From Gnetum montanum (Eukaryota; Streptophyta; Gnetopsida; Gnetales; Gnetaceae): DNA of 64,000 nt. Each line of letters starts with the position of its first letter. Positions within the stretch are counted from its first letter, which is position 1. The position numbers and the translations under genes are program-made. The stretch spans positions 186,098 through 250,097 of the forward strand of contig MNCI01004832.1 in assembly GCA_015680685.1 (NCBI GenBank), written 5' to 3'. A model generated the notes under the pieces. It did not search any database, had not been told where the DNA came from, and saw only the letters and a list, made by a program, of their open reading frames with translations. This document shows, in pieces, positions 1 through 9,700 of this stretch.

Positions 1-2
1 AG

Positions 3-206
3 CAAATACTACAAGAAAATAGAAGAAGTACAAAAGCATTTTTTAGTGGAATAATTTTGCATGAAAAGGTAAGTATAATATGATTTTTTGCTTCTTGATG
101 CAAATATGATGCCTTTACAGCTAGAAGCTCTTTGTCAATTTACAACATATGTTCATAGTCTCTCCTATAGCACAACAACTATATTTTTGAAGAAGTCTTA
201 GTTGTT
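3..206 (+). other. Exon-like fragment with a putative 52-nt intron, unidentified
   Basis: Bases 3-68 read open (Q-I-L-Q-E-N-R-R-S-T-K-A-F-F-S-G...H-E-K) and end at a consensus donor, AAG|GTAAGT. A TTTACAG acceptor ends at 120, and the same phase continues open to a stop near 201 (L-E-A-L-C-Q-F-T-T-Y-V...). Two in-phase open stretches with consensus splice sites suggest a scrap of a host gene. However, 52 nt is short for a plant intron and the pieces are small, so chance is possible. I do not recognise the protein. Nothing else is visible up to the LTR boundary at 299. Confidence 0.2.
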
Positions 207-298
207 CTACAATAGAAAGGGTGGTTCTATGAGGAAATGATTTGCTAAAAATGGAACATTGAGATGGATATTCTACATTATGATATAAGGTAGCTCTG

Positions 299-737
299 TG
301 ATGAGCAGCTAGGTACCCCTATTCCCAACCATGCGAATCACGGGCATTTACACGCAACTCGGTCAAATTCCGTAGACTGTAAGCACTCTACATACACCAG
401 ACCTTAACCAGCAAAATCCTTGGTTAGAACATTCATTGTCTTCCCAACCTCACTTGTGATGTTCTAGTGGCGATGGTTATGTGAGATTGAGGCAACTGAT
501 TTTTATGGCTTTTTACTTTATCTTTTGGCGTCTAATTAAGGTATGGAAAGTAAGGAATGAAATATTATATAATCTATAATTATCCTAATCTATATCTTTA
601 ACTATTCCTAGTATAAGTATCTAACCCCACCTTCCATGCACGTCCTAAGCATACCCTAACCACTACTGGGCTACCAGACGTTAAGCGTCGCTGGGTTACC
701 AAGCGTTGGATTTATGTTCGAGATGGTCATACTTATT
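299..737 (-). repeat. Partial LTR of the Athila-like family, minus orientation
   Basis: It starts with tgatgag, the reverse complement of the family's LTR 3' end (ctcatca). It continues through a block that also occurs in the LTR of element 3 (54420 onward), including the stretch around 680-720 with 'ctgggctacca' and 'atgttcgag'. It stops where the oppositely oriented LTR begins (~738), so only the LTR 3' half is present. It pairs with 723-1049 as a long inverted repeat. Confidence 0.75.
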
Positions 738-1049
738 GTAGGAATAGTTAAAGATATAGATTAGGATAATTATAGATTATATAATATTTCATTCCTTACT
801 TTCCATACCTTAATTAGACACTAAAAGATAAAGTAAAAATCCATAAAAATCAGTTGCCTCAATCTCACTTAACCATCGCCACTAGAACATCACAAGTGAG
901 GTTGGAAAGACAACGAATGTTCTAACCAAGGATTTTCCTGATTAAGTTCTGATGTATGTAGAGTGCTTATAGTCTATGGAATTCGACCAAATCATGTGTG
1001 AACACTTGTGATTCACATGGCTAGGTGTAGGGGTACCTAGCCACTCATC
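738..1049 (+). repeat. Truncated 5' LTR of Athila-like element 1
   Basis: This is the 3' part of the LTR, ending in ctcatca directly before a primer binding site. It is nearly the reverse complement of 299-611 and closer to that copy than to the LTRs of elements 2 and 3. The upstream half of the LTR, with U3 and the TATA box, is missing and has been replaced by the inverted copy. The element therefore has no recognisable promoter at this end. Confidence 0.75.
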
Positions 1050-1051
1050 AT

Positions 1052-1070
1052 TAGTGCCATTGTCAGGGAT
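1052..1070 (+). other. Primer binding site, tRNA-Asp type (element 1)
   Basis: The sequence tagtgccattgtcagggat matches, with transitions, the plant tRNA-Asp-complementary PBS (TGGCGCCGTTGCCGGGGA) used by Athila/Tat-type Ty3/gypsy elements. It lies 2 nt after the LTR end. Confidence 0.7.
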
Positions 1071-1195
1071 TGTTAGTCTTACATGCGTCATCTAACCTTA
1101 GCAAAATTATCATTCACATCATTGGAACAGACCTAGGATAGTAACATTGACGCACACTAGGTAGATTAAAATTAAAAAGTAAGGTACACCAAGTA

Positions 1196-3720
1196 GTGGA
1201 TCATCTAATATCCACCATGTCTTCTTCTCATAGGCAAGACAAATCGAACCCACCGGTGTTGCAAGAATGTCGAGTGGTCTACATGCATCCTAATGAATAT
1301 GTTCCCGACTTCACTTTCATCCTACATCAAGATGAACATCAACAATGGCATGACATGGAAGGCAACATCATACTACTGCCTAACCAATCAGCCCCTAGAA
1401 TGTTTTTTCATAGTCTTGCCAAATTAGGCATCTAGGACCATGGTGTGGAGTATGTCATGAAGGACCATGACTACTGAGACTATCATCCCACTGAGGCCCA
1501 ACAAGCATGAGACCAATAGAAGGTAGAATGATACGAACATATGAAGGGAAAATAGTTTAGTAATCCCTTAGTCTTGCAAGGGCTGCAAGATGATGGGGAA
1601 CCTATCTTTCATGACTCCCATTCAGCTAAACTTCCTCTAGGGTAGCAGATCATCTAGTCCATCATCCAGAACAAGCCTCCAAGTGACTGAGATCCCCAAT
1701 GGGATGGAGGGTCATGTAAGAGAAGTCAAGGTTCAAGCAAGAATGGGTAGGATGATCAAGGTTATCATTAGAGTAGAGGGGGAGATCAACACTGGAATGG
1801 TGGTGACTCCTCTCCTTCTTCTCCATCCTCTCGCTCCCCTCTACCATCACCCAGTTCAGACTCTAATCATAACCATGGTAGAAAGGAGTGAGGAGATGGT
1901 GGTCGTAATGACCGAAGGGACTGGCGTGGTGAAACGCATGACCAACCGTGTGAAGCTCACCTTTATGAAAGGAGGGCTAGCCAAAATCATCATAGACATC
2001 ATGGCCCTCAACAAGACTATGACTTGGATGAGCCATTATTGGCTACTTGGAGCATGCTCCATATCGCTGAGGTAGTTCAGATCCCTAGTAGGCACTTGAA
2101 GGATAGTTGGATCAAGTGCATCAACATGAACAACATCCCTAGATTTGAAGGGAGATACAATTGTGATCCTCAAACTCACCTGCAGACATTCCATGATGCC
2201 TGCACCCTATAGAATACTAATAATGATTGGTAGAAGCTTACATTGTTCCCTTGCACACTCATTAAGGAAGTAGAAAGTTGGTACTAGTCCTTGGAACTAG
2301 AATCAATCAGAACATGGAATACGATGCTTGATATTTTCAATGACAAGTATCAAACCTACTCTAGGGTTGCGAATCTGAGACATTAAGTCCAAGGTTGGAA
2401 GCAAGGGAATCATGAACCCTTAGATGTAGCCATAAGTAGGTACTATTCATTGTTGCATCGGTGCCCTAGTCATGGCTACTCTTAGCAGGCACATCTTCAC
2501 CATATCATTGATGGGCTCCACTTTGAAACTCAAAAGATCCTTGGCGTGTACACCCATGGACGATTATTAGAACTAAGGATCCATCAACTGCAGCACCTCA
2601 TTGAGCTAGTGGCCAAAGAAGATGGGGGACTCAAAAAGAAGTAGAGTGCAAAAGAGTTTAATCGGGACCCCTCCATCAAAAAGAGGGAGGTTCGATTCTG
2701 TGAAGAGGAGGAGAAATCACCACTAGATGTAGCAATGAACCGAAAAACCTTGCCCCTACAAAAATTTGCCTCTAAAATCTCAACAAATTTTGACAAGATG
2801 TGGGACTCTCTGAACGAAAGATTTCAAAGTGTTCTAAAAATTGCAGAGGAGTCCACAGAGCAAGGTAATGATCATGATCAGCATAGGAAGAAGGAAGTTG
2901 AACATGCCCATCATTAGGGTAAGGGAAAATTTGTTGTAGCTACATAGGTTGTAGACTCTAATATAGAGGAAGATGATGAACGTGGCATATTCCAATATGA
3001 ATATCCTAAGGGGTGTTGTTCTATGGTGTCACATCTTCAAGAGTCTGGGGTATACACGTTGAATCCTCGCTTGGCGAAGAGGCAAACACCCTGAAGGTTG
3101 CCTTACCCACAAGGCAACCCAAGGAAGTTCCTCCAACAACAAGGATATTATCCAAGTGGAGCACCATCGCAACCTTATGAATACTTCCAGTAGTGGCAGC
3201 ACCCACAAGTGTGGGGGATGCCACCTCCAAGGTAGCAGTACCCTTACAAATAGCCAGATCCCTGTGGATACTATGTTTAGCAACTAGTCTCTCCACGGGA
3301 CTCTTCTAGTCATGCAACCTTTCAGAGTTACTACCACCCCCTAGAATATTTTTGACCTCAGTCTCCATCACCCAGGAGGAAAGCCCATATCTCTACTATC
3401 CTCCATCACCTTCTCCTACCATTCCTTCTCCATAACATCCCACTCAACTACCACCTACTCCACCCATGTAGGGGGAAATCCCATCGTAGTCACAATAATG
3501 CAATGCTATAAGGGTTTTCAACCTACAACCGACTCCTTAGCTGAGTGTACCAAATGCAAAGCCATAGAAATGTCCCTTCTTCTAGCCCAATAACTTAAGC
3601 ATACCCTCACACACACCTGTGGTTGGTACCTCTGAGCCTCAAACTACCTCCACCATTCCACCCTTTGAGCAGCCTCCAAACCAAACACCCTCTAACATAC
3701 AAATGGTCATGCTTACACAT
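1196..3720 (+). pseudogene. gag pseudogene (element 1)
   Basis: An N-terminal stretch opens at 1196 (M-D-H-L-I-S-T-M...) and breaks after 79 codons. The gag core lies at about 2125-2640: MNNIPRFEG, then DPQTHLQTFHDAC, WYxSLELESI.TW, IFNDKYQTYSRVANLR and LDVAISRYYSLLHRCP. This is the Retrotrans_gag (PF03732) layout. A Pro/Tyr/Gln-rich tail follows at 3040-3700. No CCHC knuckle is recognisable. Gag would form the capsid shell. Stops interrupt it throughout, nearly all TAG at former Gln or Trp codons (for example near 2210, 2231, 2288 and 2484). Confidence 0.75.
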
Positions 3721-3739
3721 GCAGTGACCAATTAGATAA

Positions 3740-4110
3740 AGGTAGGCCATCTTCCCCAAAAATTGACTAATCTGGGGAGTCCCCTCATCTATCTTTAGGT
3801 GGCAAGAAATGAGCCATGTAAAGCTCTTTTGGATTTGGGGTCAAGTGTCAATTTGATTTCACATGACATGTACAAGAACTAGAACCTACCCCCGTTAAAG
3901 AAGAGCAACATTTGGCTCAAGCTAGTAGACCAATCCACCACTGTTCCCTTGGGATTGGTGGAGGACATTGTGACCATCGTTTGCAAGCAATCTTATCCTA
4001 CTAATTTGCTTGTCATTCATGTGGATAATTTCAAGGAGAACTTCCCAATCATAATGGGAAGAGCTTGGCTAAGCACGGTGAATGCAAGACTAGGACTCTG
4101 AGATCGTTCC
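3740..4110 (+). pseudogene. Aspartic protease domain remnant (element 1)
   Basis: The retropepsin-like active-site segment reads NEPCKALLDLGSSVNLISHDMY at about 3810-3870; DLG(A/S)S is the usual plant form. NFPIIMGRAWLSTVNARLG follows at 4030-4090, the conserved hydrophobic-Gly motif. In an active element this domain cleaves the Gag-Pol polyprotein. At least two in-frame stops lie within it. Confidence 0.7.
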
Positions 4111-4719
4111 CTTGAAATCACAACAGAAAATCCTTTTGGAAAGATCAAGAAGAAGTGCATTCCATGCATCACGTACAATGACTCTAGGTGCAACTATCTA
4201 TAGTAGTTATGGTCCGCTAAGCGAACATCCATTCAAGCATGTAGTAGTTGGTGTACCAAAGAATTGCCAGTTCAACAATGCCTGTATGTAGCAGCCACCA
4301 ATTAAGAGGGCACCCAGTGGCTAACAACTGATCCTACTAGTAGCACATTGTGCATGGAACCATCTAAGGGGCTTATACGAGCCTACGTAGAAAGCATGGA
4401 TGAAATTTAAGAGGTTCATTAACAAGTCTCCACTGTTGATCACCATGATAATTGGGGAAAGCTACAAATCCCTAAAAGCTTCAAACAAGAGCCCCTAGAG
4501 CTCAAATCCTTACTAGCCCACTTAGAATATGCATTTTTGCAAAATGGGAAGTTGGTAATTATCAATGCCAGCCTTGCTCCTAAACAAAAGAAAAAGTTGC
4601 TAAAGGTGGTGAACAAATGGGATGCTGTGTTTGCACGGTGATATCCTAAGTTAACTGGAGTTGATCCCAAGGTCTACCAACATTGGATTTATATTGACCC
4701 CTCCATGAAGCTATGATGA

Positions 4720-5960
4720 CAACCACAAAGGGGATTGAACCCCAAGTTGAAGTAAGTTGTCAAAGATGAAATCGAGCAGTTGCTAAAGACAGGGTTCATC
4801 TATTCTATTGCTGATAGCAAATGGGTTAGCCCACTAGTTATTGTGCTTAAGAAGGGTGGAAAATGGAGGGTCTATATAGATTTCTAATTGCTCAACATGG
4901 GTACCTTCAAGGATCACTTTCCACTTCCATTTGTGGACTAGGTGTTGGACATCATTGCAAGGCACCGTTATTACAGCTTTTTGAATGGTTATAGTGGCTA
5001 TAACTAAATCCAAATTGCACCAGAGGACTAAGCCAAAACAACTTTCACAAGTCCATGAGGGACATTTGCATAAAATAAGATGCCTTTTGGCCTGTGTAAT
5101 GCCCCTGCCACTTTCCAACGCCTTGTCCTTAGCATTTTTCAGCAGCAAATTGGCACTAGGATAGAAGTCTTCATGGATGACTTCTCTACCTATGGGGCCA
5201 TGTTTGAGCAAGCCTTGGACCACCTTGAGCAAGTTTTAAAAAGGTGTGTAGATACTAATCTGTTCCTCAATTGGTAAAAAAGCCATTTAATGGTCCAAGA
5301 AGGCATTGTGTTGGGGCATCATATCTCATAGATAGGGATTACCATGGATCCTGAAAAGATCAAGGTCATCCAAGGAATTACTTGACAACCAAGCATTGTA
5401 AAAGATGTTCAGTCATTCCTTGGCCACATTGGTTACTACCGACACTTCATTGAAATTTTTTCAAAGATCACCAAGCTATTGGTAGAACTCATAAAGAAAG
5501 ATGCTCCATTCATTTGGACCAAGGAATGTGAATCTACATTCCAATTTCTTAAACAGAAACTCATAGAGACCCTAGTTCTACAAGCACTTGATTGGTCTAG
5601 GCCCTTCCACATCATGATGAATGCATCTAATTATGCCTTGGGAGCCATGCTTACATAGTGTGATGATCAAAAACATCCATACTATATCCAATATGCAAGC
5701 TGTAGCATTTTGGATGCTCAACTTAACTACACCACCACCGAAAAGGAGTTGATGATGGTGGTGTTCACCTTGGAGAAATTTTGACACTATGTGCTCAGAT
5801 ACAAGGTGTTCATGCATACTGACCACAATGCTATTCAATTCCTGATGAACAAATGAATGATGAGCCCCCACATCATCTAGTGACTGGTGATTCTTTAGGA
5901 ATTTAACCTCACCATGGTAGATTGGAAGGGGACCAAGAATGTGGTTGCTAACCACTTATC
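4720..5960 (+). pseudogene. Reverse transcriptase and RNase H domains (element 1)
   Basis: RT spans about 4730-5540: WRVYIDF, DHFPLPF, FLNGYSGYN, a short open run from 5080 with MPFGLCNAPATFQR, then FMDDFSTYG with the catalytic DD at about 5176, and LGHHIS. A thumb/connection motif (QSFLGHIGYYRHFIE) lies at 5410-5460. RNase H follows at 5585-5930 (MMNASNYALGAML; ELMMVVFTLEKF; HTDHNAIQF). These domains copy element RNA to DNA and remove the RNA. TAG stops fall at former CAG codons, for example in D-x-VLD at 4940 and Y-N-x-IQIAPED at 5007. Confidence 0.85.
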
Positions 5961-7560
5961 TAGGTTGCGATGGGATGACATACAAGAGGAAGAGCTCCTC
6001 TCCAACCAATTTCCAGATGAACTCCTCTTAACGGGTGCAGTAAATCTACAAGTGCCCAAGGAATCCCCCTGGTTCGGGCACATCGTCACCTACCTCACAA
6101 CTCAGGAGTTGCCAAAGGAGTGGGACCATCGGCAAAAACAACAATTTCTCCATAAGGCCAAGCGCTTCATGGAAATCAGTGGTCACCTTTACAAGGTGTG
6201 TGTAGATGGCCTGGTTCGATGGTGTGTCCCTGATGATGATACGTTGCATGTCCTCCAAGATGCTCATGAGGGCCCTTGTGGGGGTCACTATGTTGGACAC
6301 CGCACAACCATTAATATCCTGCTTGCAGGGTATTACTAGCCCATAATTTTCAGGGATGCACAATGGTTCACCCACTCCTACAAACAATGCTAGAGAGACA
6401 GTGGGATGACTTCATGATTGGAGGGAGCTCAACAGTGGATCCAATCACTAGAGCCCTTCGACATCTAGGGCATCAACTTCATGGGACCCATCACACCCTA
6501 TATATCATCGTAGCTATGGACTACTGCACAAAGTAGGTGGAGGCGGTAGCCATCATCAACTATTCTTCAAACACCACCACATGATTTATTCAACAACAAA
6601 TCATCAATAGGTTTGGAGTGCCACATGCACTCATCTCAGATAATGACACTTATTTCATGGGTGTCACTTTTCGAGACTTCACGATTGGAGGGAGCTCAAC
6701 AGTGGATCCAACCACTAGAGCCCTTCGACATCTAGGGCATCAACTTCATGGGACCCATCACACCCTATATATCATCGTAGCTATGGACTACTGCACAAAG
6801 TGGGTGGAGGCGGCAACCGTCATCAACTGTTCTTCAAACACCGCCACATGATTTATTCAACAACAAATCATCAACAAGTTTGGAGTGCCACATGCACTCA
6901 TCTCAGATAATGACACTCATTTCATGGGTGTCACTTTTTGAAAACTCATGCAACACTTGGGGGTCACCCATAAATTTACAACACCCTATCACCCTCAAGC
7001 CAATGGGCAGGCCGAAGTCACCAATAGGGAGATCACAAAGATCCTCACCCAAACCATCAGCAAATATGGGAGGGATTGGAGCACCAAACTTAATGATGTC
7101 CTATGAGCCTATCGCTTCACCTGGAAGCTTCCTATAGGTTACTATCCCTATGAGTTAGTGTATGATAAGCTACTGAAACTTTCGATCTAGGAAGAACTCC
7201 GGACACTATCCACAGCCAATGACTTAGGCCTTGACCTACCACTAGCTCAACATGAACAACTTATCAACTTAAGTGTGCTAGATGAGAATTGATTAGTGGC
7301 CCTATCTTCAAATGAGATCCACAAGGCCTACAACAAAAAATGACATGATCTTAGGATTTGAAAGGTCACATTCCGATGTGAAGATAAGGTGTTGTATTGA
7401 AACCTCTCACATGTACCACAACTGACCAAGTTTCAAACACTATGGGAGGGACCTTACATTGTCTTTGAAACCTTTCCATCTGAGGCCTTGCTTATCCACA
7501 AACCTAAGGACCCCACCAGAACACAGTTGGTCAACTAGCAACAACTCAAACCTTTTTGTG
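5914..7560 (+). pseudogene. RNase H tail and integrase, with a duplicated core (element 1)
   Basis: A 141-codon open stretch (5914-6339) covers the end of RNase H (MVDWKGTKNVVANHLSRL) and the region before integrase, ending in the H2C2 zinc-binding part (VLQDAHEGPCGGHYVGHRTT; His and Cys retained in part). The catalytic core appears twice (6408-6674 and 6675-6941), each with the segment around ALISDND. The second copy runs on into QPHQxANGQAEVTNREI at about 6990-7040, then a C-terminal region to about 7560 (VLYxNLSHVPQLTKFQTLWEGPYIV). Stops and frameshifts disable it. Confidence 0.8.
6408..6941 (+). repeat. Tandem duplication, 2 x 267 bp, in the integrase core
   Basis: The segment beginning gacttcatgattggaggg at 6408 recurs at 6675 as gacttcacgattggaggg and stays colinear for about 265 bp. 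The period of 267 is exactly 89 codons. About a dozen differences are visible and all are transitions, for example aagtaggtgg versus aagtgggtgg, where one copy gained a TAG stop. Confidence 0.9.
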
Positions 7561-7599
7561 AACTCCACATAACTAGTGCTACCACCTCATCATCACCAG

Positions 7600-9700
7600 G
7601 ATAGCCTCGCTCCATTTTTTACATCTCCTCCTTTCCACCCAGTCATGGAAGAGATCGTCATCCAAGCTAACCCATTCCACTACACTCCTCACTATTTTTG
7701 GAATTTTTTGTTTTACACTTTTTTGTTTTTCAACATCGTTCATACATTTGCCAATTCTTGTTAATTTTTCCCTTATTTAATTATTTTTCCATTTCTTTGT
7801 TATTGAATATTTATAAGTGTGTGTGTGTTTCATTTTCAAGTGACTGCTCATAAGTCATCTTATTGTCATCAGGTATCTGGCGTAGATGGTTTTCATTGTG
7901 ATGGGTCATGTGCAATAGTCCACCTAGTTTATCTTGCTCCTACTCTCGCATTGTTGTCCTTGGGCTTTACGTCTATTTTCATCTCATGAAATTGGTAGTG
8001 AGTCCACATCATCCACCCATTCACCCACTCCATGGTTTTTCTTCCGTTGGAAACATGCAACCCCTTCACTTAAAAACATTTTAATTAATGTATGACTTGT
8101 ATAGTTCCCAAACTCAAGGATGACCCAATAGTTTGAATCAAGTGTGACTTTAAGGGGAATGCAACATTTGTCATCCTCTTCTATCCCCCCAAGTCATTGG
8201 TGTGTTCTTATGGATTTCTTCCCACTCCATGTTCTTCTCTATAAGGAAGCTCCTAGGCAATTCAACCTAGCATGGTGTGGTCCTCACCACAAAAATTTAA
8301 AAAAAAAACAAATAAACATGAGGATTTAAAGCACACCCTTGGTCGAATGCATGCAAAAAAGCATGGGTCTTTGCATGGTGTGGTTCCCATGAAATCACAA
8401 GAAAATGAAAAATAAAATCATCACTATGTGGGAATTCAAAGCACACCCCTTAGACTACCTCTCACAGGCCACAAGCACTAGTTATGGGACATCCTTCATC
8501 CCCTCTAACTTAGTCCCATTTCACTTCCTTCCTCTTATGTCTGTTGGAGTGGTGGTTCTCTGTGGTAGCATTTTTGTCTACTTGGGGGATGGTTGGGGCT
8601 TCGCCTATTGCTACAATGTCACTGTATGTGGATGGTTTTGGGTCTAAACTCAGGAACGATCCTACCAAGTCACTTAACCACAACTTCACATGGGGTTTCA
8701 TGTGACCGATGTCCAGAATTCTCATTCTCTCATCTCTCTTCATCCATTTCTCTCCATAACTCACCTCACTACCCATCTTATGTTTTGAAAGTTCATCATA
8801 TCTTCTTTGGACTTCTCATGCCTTGGCTAGTTCACTTGGATGGGTGTCTTAACTTATGATCACCATTTCTTAACCCCAGAGCCCACGGACTCTGGTGTTA
8901 AGGATATGCAAGGGCTACTAAGGCTATCACCTGCTATGGGGAGGACCCACTTGTGTATTCTTGGTCTTTTTTTGTTGAGCCCCCCATCCTTTTAATTTCA
9001 TGGTTGATTGTTTTCATGTCCCATCGCTCAATTTCTTCCCTGCGGAGTACTTTTTTCCCACGTTCTCCTACATTTGACTCTTTTTCTAGCCTGATTCACC
9101 TTCCTCATGTCCTCAATTGCATTCTCAGTCTCTTATGCTCTTCAACTACCCCAATTTCATGTTTTTATTTCATTTTTTGGGCTTTTTCTGGGCTGGTCAA
9201 CACTGGTCAACGGGTGTGACCCCCTGCGTATACATGGCCCTGTATACATAGCCCCCTACATATACGCGGTCGAGTATACATGGCCCCATCGATGCAGCAC
9301 CCATCCCCTATATATATGCCCATTGCACCTTCCATTTTCATCATTTTGCAAACAAATTGGGAGGAGATTTTGCCAATTTTTTCTTCCTAACTTCTTCCCA
9401 AGCACCTATGTGCTCTCACACATCCACATCAATTGATCCTTGCCCTATTAAGCACCTGGAGGCATGCTCTTAGTCGTGGGAGGTGAAGCCTATGTATAAT
9501 TAATTAATTAATTAGTTAATTAAGACTTCGCACCTTGAAAGGGAAGAAATGAAAACAATAGCTTAAACTCCAACTTATTCCTTGATTGTTTTAATGAGAT
9601 GCTCGTGCCAATGACATAACTTAGTCAAACTGAGAAGGTGTATAAGGACTATCTTGAGCTACTTATGCATAGTCTAATGGGTGGTTATGTTTGATCATAG
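7600..9700 (+). other. Post-pol spacer of element 1, with possible internal promoter
   Basis: No coding region is evident. There is a roughly 130-bp imperfect repeat (8260-8340 and 8375-8450, each with 'catggtgtggt' followed by 'aaagcacaccc'); the same block recurs in element 2 (~22720) and, inverted, in element 3 (~56510-56670). At 9228-9290 the motif gtatacatggccc is repeated three times, followed by a TATA-like ctatatatat (9308-9317). That is about 390 bp upstream of the accessory ORF start at 9701. A (taat)n run lies at 9499-9525. Confidence 0.55.

Noticed and set aside
3021-3296. Minus-strand open frames over gag
   Set aside because: Shadows of the Pro/Tyr/Gln-rich gag tail, which lacks stops on the opposite strand.
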